Shown in pieces: positions 34,475 to 42,444 of a stretch of 64,000 bases of DNA. The notes beneath the pieces are model-generated. The model did no database searches and was not told the DNA's origin. It saw nothing but the letters and a program-made list of their open reading frames with translations. Position 1 is the first letter of the stretch; each line of letters starts with the position of its first letter. Position numbers and translations under genes: made by a program. Location of the stretch: NCBI RefSeq assembly GCF_040947875.1, contig NZ_JBFRXN010000004.1:749688-813687 (forward strand), given 5' to 3'. Origin of the DNA: Pseudomonas sp. MYb118 (GTDB lineage Bacteria > Pseudomonadota > Gammaproteobacteria > Pseudomonadales > Pseudomonadaceae).

Positions 34475-35821
34475 ATGGACGCTGTCTGCTCTGATCTGGT
34501 TGCTGAAGTGCGCGCGTTTCGCCAGCGCTACCCCGACGTGCGTTACGTCGACCTGATTTCCCTGGACATCCCCGGGCATTTCTACGGCAAGCGCTATCCG
34601 ATCGACATGCTCGAAAAGGTCGCCGCCGGCAGCGCCCTCAAGCTGCCGCAGAACTGTGTATTGCTCGGCGCCCAGGGCGGGCTGTTCAAGATCGGCGACT
34701 ACTGCTTCAACGACGGCGACCCGGATGCGCCGCGCCGCCTGGTGCCCGGCACGCTGAAAATCGTCGACTGGGAAAAACAGCCCGTAGGCCAGATGCTGAT
34801 CACCTCCAGCGACACGGAAAAACCCATCGTCTTCGAACCGCGGGAAGTGCTGGCGCAGGTGCTGGCGCGGCTCGAACGCAAAGGCATCTTCCCGGTGGTG
34901 GCCTTCGAGCTGGAGTTCTACCTGTTCGATCGCCAGTTGCGTGACGGCCTGCCGCAGTTCGCCCGTGATGGCGCGACAGACGACACCGACGACCAGCCGA
35001 ACATGCACATCGAACGGCTGACGCGGTTCGCCCCGGTGCTCGACGACATGGTCGAAACCGCGCGGGCGCAAGGCATCGACACCACAGTGGTGACCGCCGA
35101 GCTGGGCCCGGGCCAGTTCGAAATCAATTTCGGTCATCTGGACGACGGCCTGCGCGCCGCTGACTGGGCCGCGCTGTTCTGCCGCAGCACCCGTGGCGTG
35201 GCCATGAAACACGACTACCGCGCCAGCTTCATGTCCAAACCTTATTTGCAGCATCCCGGCAGCGGCATGCACGTGCACGTGAGCCTGTATGACCAGGCGG
35301 GCAACAACCTGCTGGCCGCCAATGACCAACAGCCGTTGCGCCACGCCATCGCGGGCTGCCTGCAACTGATCCCGCACTGCATGCCGATCTTCGCGCCGAA
35401 CCACAACGCGATGCGGCGCCTGAGCGGCACCACCAACATCGCCACGCGCGCCAGTTGGGGCTTCGAGGATCGCGATGCGTGCGTGCGCGTGCCCGAGTCG
35501 GACCCGAAAAACCTGCGCATCGAACACCGCCTGTCCGGCGCCGATGCCAACCCGTACCTGGTGCTGGCGGCGATTCTGGTCGGTATGGAATATGGCCTTG
35601 AGGCACAGCAGGAGCCGATCAAGCCGCTCAACGAAGACCGCAGTAGCGGCGTCGACTTCCCGACGGAAATGCTGGACGCCGTACGGGCCATGCAAAACCA
35701 TGAGCCGGTGCGGGAGGGGCTGGGTGCGGAATTCCTCATGGTCTACTGCGAAAACAAGCGACAGGATCACTTGGCGTTTCTGCAGGAAATCAGCGCCAGG
35801 GAATACCGCTGGTACCTGTAA
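34475..35821 (+). CDS. Glutamine-synthetase-family gamma-glutamyl-amine ligase
   Basis: A 448-residue GS-fold ligase. Motifs: FELEFYLFD (metal ligands), GPGQFEINFGH, GSGMHVHVSLYD (ATP/glutamate site), the loop NHNAMRRLSGTTNIATRASW and EHRLSGADANPYLVLAAIL. It lacks the adenylylation tail of assimilatory GlnA, matching PuuA-like glutamate-amine ligases. It would join glutamate to an amine, which the oxidase at 32582 then oxidises. The specific amine is unknown. Confidence 0.87.
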   Translation: MDAVCSDLVAEVRAFRQRYPDVRYVDLISLDIPGHFYGKRYPIDMLEKVAAGSALKLPQNCVLLGAQGGLFKIGDYCFNDGDPDAPRRLVPGTLKIVDWEKQPVGQMLITSSDTEKPIVFEPREVLAQVLARLERKGIFPVVAFELEFYLFDRQLRDGLPQFARDGATDDTDDQPNMHIERLTRFAPVLDDMVETARAQGIDTTVVTAELGPGQFEINFGHLDDGLRAADWAALFCRSTRGVAMKHDYRASFMSKPYLQHPGSGMHVHVSLYDQAGNNLLAANDQQPLRHAIAGCLQLIPHCMPIFAPNHNAMRRLSGTTNIATRASWGFEDRDACVRVPESDPKNLRIEHRLSGADANPYLVLAAILVGMEYGLEAQQEPIKPLNEDRSSGVDFPTEMLDAVRAMQNHEPVREGLGAEFLMVYCENKRQDHLAFLQEISAREYRWYL

Positions 35822-35871
35822 ACGGACCACCTGTCGTCGGGTCACCCTGAAAAACATGTGGATATTGAAGG

Positions 35872-36014
35872 GGTTAACGGTATTTTTAACCATGTGGTGA
35901 GCGAAAACATATTGTTACATGGTGAAAATAACCGTAACATTCGGCCCGCGTTCACCACCACGGTTTATGCATTTTTAGATCCCGGGCGTCCATCAGCTGC
36001 CCGGGATTTTTTTT
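35872..36014 (+). ncRNA. Candidate small RNA ending at a strong terminator
   Basis: A noncoding stretch rich in nested pairings: GGTTAA/TTAACC (35872-35891), TGTTAC/GTAACA (35913-35939), GGTGAA/TTCACC (35921-35956) and AACCGT/ACGGTT (35930-35965). It ends in the terminator at 35979-36014. Alternative pairings are mutually exclusive, as in many regulatory RNAs. The 5' end is unknown and no promoter is assigned. It could instead be the 3' region of the preceding operon. Confidence 0.4.
35979..36014 (+). terminator. Strong intrinsic terminator
   Basis: ATCCCGGGC pairs perfectly with GCCCGGGAT (9 bp) across an 11-base loop, followed by eight T residues. It lies 158 bases after the ligase gene. 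Confidence 0.88.
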
Positions 36015-36092
36015 GCCTGCTGTACACGGGGCAGGGCGCCAGGGCCGCAAATCGTTCCAGGCCCGGACAGAATTTTTTTTGAAATCAAGGGG

Positions 36093-36121
36093 TTGTCAGC
36101 CCCGGCAAATCAGTCCATAAT
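36093..36121 (+). promoter_or_regulatory. Sigma-70 promoter for tRNA-Cys
   Basis: TTGTCA at 36093-36098, a 17-base spacer, then CATAAT at 36116-36121. It is the best promoter match upstream of the tRNA. The transcript would have a leader of about 110 bases before the tRNA. Elsewhere in pseudomonads tRNA-Cys is often preceded by another tRNA; none is found in this leader. Confidence 0.65.
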
Positions 36122-36240
36122 TCACGCCATCGAAAGCACTGGCCGCTGAAAAAGCTCAATGTTTTCAAGGAGTTAGATATCGAATCTACTCCAGGTTTGT
36201 ACGCAGTCGATGTTGTGTAAAGTGACATCGAACGCATTGA

Positions 36241-36314
36241 GGCCGAGTAGCAAAATGGTTATGCAGCGGATTGCAAATCCGCCTACGCCGGTTCGATTCC
36301 GACCTCGGCCTCCA
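36241..36314 (+). tRNA. tRNA-Cys (GCA)
   Basis: A 74-nt tRNA. Acceptor stem GGCCGAG (36241-36247) pairs with CTCGGCC (36304-36310), followed by TCCA with an encoded CCA end. The anticodon loop reads TTGCAAA between GCGGA and TCCGC, giving anticodon GCA. The T-arm is GCCGGTTCGATTCCGAC. The tRNA is complete; accessory DNA begins right after its terminator, so its 3' end is a plausible integration site. Confidence 0.95.
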
Positions 36315-36322
36315 CTCTTAAA

Positions 36323-36356
36323 AACCCTGTAGATCAATAGTCTACGGGGTTTTTTT
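36323..36356 (+). terminator. tRNA-Cys terminator
   Basis: AACCCTGTAGA pairs with TCTACGGGGTT (11 bp, one wobble) over a 7-base loop, followed by seven T residues. It is nine bases beyond the tRNA CCA. Confidence 0.88.
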
Positions 36357-36662
36357 ATGCCTGCGCAAAAGCGAGGCGTTCCGCAATTTTTAGGGGGGAG
36401 TTCCGCAACCACGCCTTTGATTTCCTACTCGTCGGCATCTCCCCACTACAAAATAGGCTAAAAGACGGGGCCTTCTCTCCGTGCGGGGAGAGTGTCCATT
36501 TCGGCAGATCTATCTCTCTGTGACGGCTAGCGACTACTGGCCAAATGCGCTCGCGGAGTCAGTACCTAAAGGGTAGGGGGCATCCTTTCAGATGCCTGAG
36601 CGGCACTGGCGGTCTATATCTACCTGCTAATACTAAAGTGTCTCTACAGGGAGGAATGATGA
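36357..36662. other. Noncoding start of the tRNA-adjacent island
   Basis: No supported gene. Base composition falls below that of the left half. A small GC-rich hairpin (CTCTCCGTGCGGGGAGAG, 36474-36491) is the only clear structure. No second copy of the tRNA-Cys 3' end is seen here or elsewhere in the window. Confidence 0.5.
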
Positions 36663-36899
36663 ATGTTGCAGAGATTCGTTCTTGTTCCCGCGATCCCAGT
36701 TGATCGTGAGCCGTTTCGCGTAGAAAGACAGTATTACGAACAGAGTGTATTTAGCGGTTTCGATATCTATGACAACCGGGAAAAAGTGCGATTGAAAACC
36801 GGATTTCCCGATAGAGCTGTTGGAGAAAAAGCGTGTGCCCAAATGAATGCGGAATTTAGAAATCTGAACGAGCATTTATTGGTGTCGGGGCGAAAGTAA
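36663..36899 (+). CDS. Small hypothetical island protein
   Basis: A 78-residue protein (LQRFVLVPAIPVDREPFRVE; DREKACAQMNAEFRNLNEHL-like end). GGGAGG lies eight bases before ATG 36663. There is no recognised domain. Codon use is more AT-rich than the core genes to the left, consistent with transferred DNA. Confidence 0.55.
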   Translation: MLQRFVLVPAIPVDREPFRVERQYYEQSVFSGFDIYDNREKVRLKTGFPDRAVGEKACAQMNAEFRNLNEHLLVSGRK

Positions 36900-37058
36900 C
36901 ATCGCACACCGCTTGCCGGGCTTGACTATGTTTTTGCGGACTTCCATCTGACGTTGCTGCCTAAGAACGTTCAGATGGAAGGATGCACGGTTGAGCGATT
37001 CGCCCTGAAGTTTTGCCAGGCGCAGTAGATCTGTGGATCGTCGAGTTGATCCCGGTAA

Positions 37059-37316
37059 TTACGCTGGAAGGACTGAGGGCATCTGACTATCAATCCACCG
37101 CTCAGCAGCAACCTTCGCCTCTGTTAACGCACACTGGTAGTCGTTCCACGGCCCGGTCAGATCTGCCACTGTGCTCGCTAAGCCCACAACACTCCCTTCT
37201 TCGAGGACATGTGCCGCTACGGGCGATTCATCATTCGGCTTGTCCCAGTCGAACTTCAGAAAAACCTCTTTACCACGGTAATGATATGTGACTGGCAGAT
37301 CTATCGTATGAGACAA
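37059..37316 (-). CDS. Small hypothetical protein with TTG start
   Basis: An 85-residue protein beginning SHTIDLPVTYHYRGKEVFLK after a TTG initiator. AGGAGG lies four bases before the TTG, and no ATG is available in frame upstream, so the TTG start is well supported. The C-terminal part AKVAAERWIDSQ looks helical. Unknown function; island gene. Confidence 0.6.
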   Translation of the reverse strand: MSHTIDLPVTYHYRGKEVFLKFDWDKPNDESPVAAHVLEEGSVVGLASTVADLTGPWNDYQCALTEAKVAAERWIDSQMPSVLPA

Positions 37317-37397
37317 GTAACCTCCTAGACTTGAAGGGGGGCGGAAAAGACTGTTTTAGACCCTTCGCGGAATTTTCTCTATAAAGGCAATACGCTA

Positions 37398-37631
37398 CTA
37401 ATGGCTTTTGGCAGCCTGTTTTTTCGAAACAGAAAGAGCGGTTAACGCGTTATCAATTTCGTGGGCCGCCCCATCCCTGTTCTCCCGTGATACCCAGGAG
37501 CCCGGCCGGCTGGACATCAGTAGGCCGACTGCTTGCGCGCAAATGTCGTCCGCACCCATTCCGCGCTGGCCTGCGGCAACTATTAGGGCCATCAATGCCT
37601 GCTCAAGATGTTGAACTGTTGTAGTCGTCAC
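37398..37631 (-). CDS. Small hypothetical protein with GTG start
   Basis: A 77-residue protein starting at GTG 37631 (TTTTVQHLEQALMALIVAAG). A short Thr/Ala-rich helix region is followed by SRPGSWVSRENRDGAAHEID. The ribosome site is weak. No domain recognised. Confidence 0.5.
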   Translation of the reverse strand: MTTTTVQHLEQALMALIVAAGQRGMGADDICAQAVGLLMSSRPGSWVSRENRDGAAHEIDNALTALSVSKKQAAKSH

Positions 37632-37762
37632 GAAGTGATCTCAAGGAAAACTGTTATAGGTGTGTGCTTTCAGTACGACATCCGGCCAAAAACTGCCAGC
37701 TTTGAGCGGCAGGAACCGGCCACAAGCCGTCGCGTGTGTCTACTAAATTGGGGGGGGCGTTG

Positions 37763-38128
37763 CTACATTTCTTGCGGTATCAGCGCCGCAATTGCGTCCT
37801 GCAGAGTGTCGAGATGAACGGGTTTAGTGAGGAATGTTGCATTAGGGGGAAGAAAATCAGCTGGCAACACGGTGTTTGCAGACATGATGATGACGGGCAG
37901 TTCGGGCCATCGAGACCAAATTGTTTGAGCGAGTTCCAAGCCATCAAGCCGGCCTGGCATCCGAACATCAGTAATGACCATGGAGAAGGGAGACAATCCC
38001 TCCAGCGCTATCAAAGCCTGATCGGCACTGGGGCGATCAGTTACCACATGACCTAGCATGGACACAGCTTCTGCCATTATGGCGCGCAAAAACTCGTCGT
38101 CCTCGACTAGCAGTATATTTCGCAACAC
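37763..38128 (-). CDS. Single-domain response regulator
   Basis: A 121-residue receiver with no output domain. Acidic residues are in ILLVEDDEF, the phospho-acceptor is Asp54 in MVITDVRMPG, and the lysine is in FLTKPVH. The start is GTG 38128 with AGGAG seven bases upstream; a longer frame upstream is not supported. It diverges from the histidine kinase at 38277 with a 148-base gap, so the two probably form a pair. CheY-like signalling to a partner protein is likely. Confidence 0.85.
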   Translation of the reverse strand: MLRNILLVEDDEFLRAIMAEAVSMLGHVVTDRPSADQALIALEGLSPFSMVITDVRMPGRLDGLELAQTIWSRWPELPVIIMSANTVLPADFLPPNATFLTKPVHLDTLQDAIAALIPQEM

Positions 38129-38276
38129 GATGAGGCTCCTGGGAGGACCGAGCAGGTTGTGAACATTTTGGGATGCTGCTGGTCGACTGTGCATCCCAAA
38201 TGACTATGACCGAGCCGGGCTTGGAGCGCGTCATGGCGTTGTGATTCCGTTTGCTTACCCTAATCAGAGGACACCG

Positions 38277-39401
38277 ATGAGACTGCACGAGTTCATTATT
38301 CGGCACAACGAGCAGATATTGGTAGCTTGGGAAAAATTCGCCAGATCTGTGGAAACCCCTATACCTTCGATGAATGCCGAGGAATTGAGGGATCATGCAG
38401 AGCGCATACTGATGACCGCTGCTCAGGATATGCAGACTTTTCAGACTCAGGGGCAGCAGATTGCCAAGTCACATGGTGATGGCCCTCAGAGCGTGACTGA
38501 TTCACCCGCACAGACGCATGCGATGACACGCTTCGTGGCAGGCTTTTCTATGGATCAGATGGTTTCAGAATTTCGAGCACTTCGGTCGAGTGTACTCAGG
38601 CTTTGGCTGTCAGAAAATCGCGTCGAGGATGAGCATGATATTCAGGACATGATCCGCTTCAATGAAGCCATAGACCAGGCGCTCGTTGAATCAATTGCCA
38701 CTTTCGAGAAAGCTGTTGATACCACGCGGAAAATGGTTCTAGGGGTGTTGGGCCACGACTTACGTTCGCCTATGGGAGCTGTGATGATGGCGAGCGATCT
38801 CCTTCGCGAGAGAGCGAGTCTGACGGATAGGGATAAAAAGCTGGCATCGCAGATTAGCGCGAGCATACGTCGCGCTAATCTGATGGTGGGCGACTTGCTC
38901 GATCTGACCCGCTGTAATCTCGGAAGTGGCATACCCATTAATCGGGAAAACTCTGATCTGGGCAATATTTGCGTGTCGGTCGTAGAGGAACTGTGTACGT
39001 GGTTTCCTCATGCGCAGATCAATGTGAATTTAAGCGAGGCGGTGACGGGGATGTACGACCCGAAACGGCTGGAGCAGGTTTTCACTAATCTGATCAGCAA
39101 TGCAATTCGGCATGGAGATTCGGAGCAGCCTATCCATGTGACATTGTCGCAGAAGAACAACTGCTCAATTTTTACCGTTCAAAATCGGGGAGAACTTATT
39201 CCTTCTAGTGTTATGCCACTTCTTTTCAATCCCCAGGGTCGATACTCAAACTATGCGGCGACAGAGAAAGGGTTGAGCGCAGGCCTGGGTTTGGGTTTAT
39301 TCATAGTGGCAGAGATCGTCACCGCCCATGGCGGAGCAGTCGAAGTGGTGTCTACAGTTGAGCAGGGTACAGTGTTCAAAGTGCTACTTCCGATCACTTA
39401 A
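38277..39401 (+). CDS. Soluble sensor histidine kinase with RsbR-type N-terminal domain
   Basis: A 374-residue kinase without membrane segments. Residues 1-~130 form a helical domain resembling RsbR/RsbRD N-terminal modules (LHEFIIRHNEQILVAWEKFA; FVAGFSMDQMVSEFRALRSS). The HisKA helix carries His160 in GVLGHDLRSPMGAV. The ATPase domain has N-box NLISNAIRHG and G-box GLGLGLFIVAEIV. It faces the single-domain regulator at 37763. It likely senses an intracellular or stress signal. Confidence 0.85.
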   Translation: MRLHEFIIRHNEQILVAWEKFARSVETPIPSMNAEELRDHAERILMTAAQDMQTFQTQGQQIAKSHGDGPQSVTDSPAQTHAMTRFVAGFSMDQMVSEFRALRSSVLRLWLSENRVEDEHDIQDMIRFNEAIDQALVESIATFEKAVDTTRKMVLGVLGHDLRSPMGAVMMASDLLRERASLTDRDKKLASQISASIRRANLMVGDLLDLTRCNLGSGIPINRENSDLGNICVSVVEELCTWFPHAQINVNLSEAVTGMYDPKRLEQVFTNLISNAIRHGDSEQPIHVTLSQKNNCSIFTVQNRGELIPSSVMPLLFNPQGRYSNYAATEKGLSAGLGLGLFIVAEIVTAHGGAVEVVSTVEQGTVFKVLLPIT

Positions 39402-39537
39402 TGCTGTCTTTATTCCGTCAACCTTTTAGTATGTGTTGGGAAATAGTGGGGGTCACCCGCGAGCGCGGTTACCCCAACTTAGGGCGTCGACGATGGTGCC
39501 AGCTCTCGTCCAATAACTAGAACACCTGGCGGGCGAT

Positions 39538-39762
39538 TCATAACTCATCCTCTTGAACTGCAGAGCTGACTGCCTTAAAGCGTATTTCTCGAAACGAACC
39601 CGACTTGCCCGGGACTCTTAAGCACGCCCCTTCTCTGGAAAGCAAAGGCGTCGCCAGATCTATCAACTCTTCGAGTGTCTTCGCCTCCATTGCGATCCTC
39701 ACAGAACGCGCCCTATACAGGCCCCAGCCGGTCGCAATCGCCTCGATCCTATATGTTTGCAT
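39538..39762 (-). CDS. Small hypothetical island protein
   Basis: A 74-residue protein (QTYRIEAIATGWGLYRARSV; KTLEELIDLATPLLSREGA). The sequence alternates strand-like and helix-like segments, as in small alpha/beta proteins, but no family is recognised. ATG 39762 is used. Confidence 0.5.
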   Translation of the reverse strand: MQTYRIEAIATGWGLYRARSVRIAMEAKTLEELIDLATPLLSREGACLRVPGKSGSFREIRFKAVSSAVQEDEL

Positions 39763-39960
39763 GAGCCTGCCGTCTTCGCCGTATAGACGGTTGAGGCCGC
39801 ATTGAGGAATGTGTTCAGAATTTTTTCTGACCTAGTTGCAATTGAGCCTGGGTTCGTGAGAACCGATAGCTGGTAGCTGCCACTCTTGACTGATCATTTC
39901 CAACCAATGCTGCTTTTCGCGACAGGCTGCAATCGGCCAATATCGGACGTTCGACCGGAA

Positions 39961-40038
39961 ATGCTGCGCGCCCAGTGGCAGTCATTCAAGAACTATGACG
40001 CCGCGCTGTCGAGCGCGCTCTCGCGAAATCACTCTTAA
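39961..40038 (+). pseudogene. Possible 3' remnant of a lost gene
   Basis: The frame MLRAQWQSFKNYDAALSSAL... ending at TAA 40038 codes for a plausible protein C-terminus, but no upstream coding region or ribosome site accompanies it. The 39763-40074 gap holds nothing else. It is probably the tail of a gene lost by deletion in the island. Confidence 0.3.
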
Positions 40039-40074
40039 GCAAGCTAGCCCTTCACCAAATCAAGCCAATTAACT

Positions 40075-40275
40075 TCAATGGGGCTCCGGATGCCCAGGGG
40101 CATTCATAAATGCATGCCATTTTTCATAGGCTTCATGCTGCTTTGTTGATGCAGCGTCCCACTCTGGACCCGAAACACGCTTGGCTGAAACTAGCGTCAT
40201 CATCTCCACCGTGGCGATATCCATTTCTTCCCGCAGTCTACGTGTTTCGATCCTGATCTCTTCTATAGAAGCCAT
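40075..40275 (-). CDS. Small hypothetical coiled protein
   Basis: A 66-residue protein, EEIRIETRRLREEMDIATVE at the start, predicted helical and charged; the end is MNAPGHPEPH. No domain recognised. Island context. Confidence 0.5.
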   Translation of the reverse strand: MASIEEIRIETRRLREEMDIATVEMMTLVSAKRVSGPEWDAASTKQHEAYEKWHAFMNAPGHPEPH

Positions 40276-40448
40276 CGTCTGAGCTCTGGACGGGAACCAC
40301 CGCCATTGAGAAACCGATGTCCCTCAGGCTGAAGACTAGGAGCGCGAGCGATGATTCATTTGATCTTACAGCTGGTCGCTCGCTGTTTTTTACCTTGCGC
40401 GAGGATGCTCACGATGTGGATCCGCAAGGATGACCTTGAACGGGGGGA

Positions 40449-40685
40449 TCAGCTGTCTACGGTCCAAGAAGATTTACGAGCATCTCCAGGGGCGAGTGGA
40501 GGCCTCAGAGTGAAAGTAAAGCTTCCAGTTAGGCGCAGACGGAGCTCCGCCGGCATGATGAAGGAAAAATGGATGAGCCATGCTCCATTACCTAATAGAA
40601 AATTGTCCACTCGGTAACGTGCCACTTCTGCTTCAGTTATTCCTATGTGGTGCGCAATCTCGGAGTCACTAGGCACATCGGGCAT
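40449..40685 (-). CDS. Small hypothetical protein
   Basis: A 78-residue protein. PSDSEIAHHIGITEAEVARY looks like a helix-turn-helix-type start and GAWLIHFSFIMPAELRLRL follows. The opposite-strand frame at 40351-40617 is less protein-like and is rejected. ATG 40685. Function unknown. Confidence 0.45.
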   Translation of the reverse strand: MPDVPSDSEIAHHIGITEAEVARYRVDNFLLGNGAWLIHFSFIMPAELRLRLTGSFTFTLRPPLAPGDARKSSWTVDS

Positions 40686-41145
40686 TCATTCGCCTCAAAG
40701 GGTTGCCAGAGCACAACCGAAAAGAAAAATAGTGGAAGGTCCACGAGCCTATCTTGATCACATGCTGTTCAGGCACTTGCCGTTTGGGAATTGCAAGGCC
40801 TGATCCGCATCAGACGGAGGGGATCGCTCGTATGTCACTGTCGGGCGAGATGACACGTTCTGATTACTCGTTCAGGCGTTAATCAGCCCGCCACCTCTCG
40901 GAAATTCAGACCCAGCTCATGAATGCTTCGGCCTGACCTAGGGTTAAGGTAGGTGCGTTCACTATACACACCTAAAATGTCGAATCCTGACAAAATTTAG
41001 AAATTTAGCGGCATTTTTATGGAAATTCTCGCCGGTTCGGATTGTCTGGTTTGAGGCAATTTGCACGTCGCCTCAGCCCCACCTGATAAAGCGGTCTGAA
41101 TTCGGAGTCACCGCGATAGGGCGCTTGCTGTCATCACTCTCTCGT
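40686..41145. other. Noncoding segment between island and integrase, candidate attachment region
   Basis: No supported gene in 460 bases. It contains an inverted repeat TAGGTG...CACCTA (40950-40974) around CTATACA and an AT-rich run with two AAATTTAG copies. Its position beside the integrase gene makes it the natural place to look for an attachment site or integrase arm sites. No direct repeat with another part of the window was seen. Confidence 0.4.
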
Positions 41146-42201
41146 TCATTTCGTTGGCTTTACAATCTCGCCGACTCGCCGGTAAACCTTCTTTGTAATC
41201 TCCTCGCTCGAATGCCCCAGTAGGCGACTGGCATGGGCTAACTCGATTTCACTGGCGGCTTTGGGTCTGATATCCCTGAATTGAAATTGGCGAATCGAAG
41301 TGGCCAGGGTTTGGTCTCTTTCAATTGCTGCTTTCACTGCAGCCTTTTCGCGTGCTTCGTCCCAACGGTTTCGCAACATCTGCTGGCTCATTCTCAACCC
41401 CGAAGCATTGGTGATCAGGGTAGAGGTCTTGATGCCGCTCATGGACCTGCGCTCGAGCAACCCGGAAATAAATGCACTCAGGTTAGATTCATCCTCAATA
41501 CGAATGCGAAGGCGCTTTTCTGTTTTGCCTTGGCCAACCATCAAAAAACCGTTGTTCAAGTCGGTCATGGCGGTTTTCAACACGTCAGCGGGGCGTTGCC
41601 CGGTCAGATAAGCTAAGTCCATCGCGTCCTTGAGCTCTTGCACTGCTTCAGCGTAAACCGCATCCCAAACAGCCTTACCGGCGTAATAGTCCCGCGGCTT
41701 TTCTTTGTTTCGGCGAACGCCGAAGCAAGGATTTGCGTTTGAAGTGAGCCCCCATTCACGAGCGATCGTGAACATGTGCGAAAGCAGGGCAATTTCCCTG
41801 TTGGCTCTGACTTTCGCGGTCCGCGCGTCCCGATATTGCGCCACGATCTGTGGCGTAATGGAGTTGATGGGGGCTTGCTCAAATGATTTTCTGAGCTGTT
41901 TCAGTTCCTTCAGATTGTCCTTTTGGGTCCGCGGTTTTTTGGTTGGGATGATCTTCTCTTCGTAGCGGTCAAACAATGCCCCCATCAGATGGTCAGGCTT
42001 GGGCACGGACTTGCGCTCGAGCCTGGCCCATTCGATTTTTGCTTGGTCGATGTCGCCTCCGAGCGGAATCTCTTTACGACCACCCGCCGCATCCCTGCCG
42101 TTGTAGTAGTACCCGACCCACGTATCTCCGTTTTTCCTTTTCCGGACTCTTCGGATCATGCGTGGTGGTAGATCGCGATTAGTTGCATTCTTATGGCGCA
42201 T
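41146..42201 (-). CDS. Phage tyrosine integrase
   Basis: A 351-residue site-specific recombinase. Catalytic Arg203 is in YLTGQRPADVL, the second arginine in FRDIRPKAAS (Arg312), His330 in RLLGHSSEEI and the nucleophile Tyr340 in TKKVYRRVG. The box II histidine is replaced (RDIR instead of HDLR). N-terminal residues 15-50 form the arm-type binding domain. It is read leftward, towards the probable attachment site, and begins next to the DUF4224 gene. Confidence 0.9.
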   Translation of the reverse strand: MRHKNATNRDLPPRMIRRVRKRKNGDTWVGYYYNGRDAAGGRKEIPLGGDIDQAKIEWARLERKSVPKPDHLMGALFDRYEEKIIPTKKPRTQKDNLKELKQLRKSFEQAPINSITPQIVAQYRDARTAKVRANREIALLSHMFTIAREWGLTSNANPCFGVRRNKEKPRDYYAGKAVWDAVYAEAVQELKDAMDLAYLTGQRPADVLKTAMTDLNNGFLMVGQGKTEKRLRIRIEDESNLSAFISGLLERRSMSGIKTSTLITNASGLRMSQQMLRNRWDEAREKAAVKAAIERDQTLATSIRQFQFRDIRPKAASEIELAHASRLLGHSSEEITKKVYRRVGEIVKPTK

Positions 42202-42204
42202 AGA

Positions 42205-42441
42205 TCAACTCACGCTGGCCAGGTCGAGTGTCCAGGTTTCAGCTACCACGTTAGCGGCATTAGGCTTCACACCGGCAAGTTTCAGTCGGGCATAGACACG
42301 ACCTACGATCGGGCGTCGTGCTCCCGTCAACACGAATTGCCAATGGTTATTCGTAAGCCACTGGATCTGCCGAGAAGGAGTTTGGTAGCCCGTGATGGTC
42401 GCCAGTTCGTCTTCGTCGAGCGTTTCACTTTGAATATCCAT
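42205..42441 (-). CDS. DUF4224 phage protein
   Basis: A 78-residue protein with the DUF4224 pattern (LDEDELATITGYQTPSRQIQ; WLTNNHWQFV; RRPIVGRVYARLKL). These small proteins regularly sit beside phage integrase genes and may act as excisionase or control factors, which is not proven. It starts three bases before the integrase gene in the direction of transcription. Confidence 0.75.
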   Translation of the reverse strand: MDIQSETLDEDELATITGYQTPSRQIQWLTNNHWQFVLTGARRPIVGRVYARLKLAGVKPNAANVVAETWTLDLASVS

Positions 42442-42444
42442 CGG

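Noticed and set aside
36173..36412. Open frame on the minus strand across tRNA-Cys
   Set aside because: It is the antisense of a tRNA and its terminator; such translations occur in many genomes and do not represent genes.
40351..40617. Plus-strand frame overlapping 40449-40685
   Set aside because: Its composition is low-complexity basic and has no ribosome site; the opposite-strand frame looks more protein-like.
41041..41145. Search for a second copy of the tRNA-Cys 3' end beside the integrase
   Set aside because: No matching stretch was found by eye, so no attachment site is claimed there.
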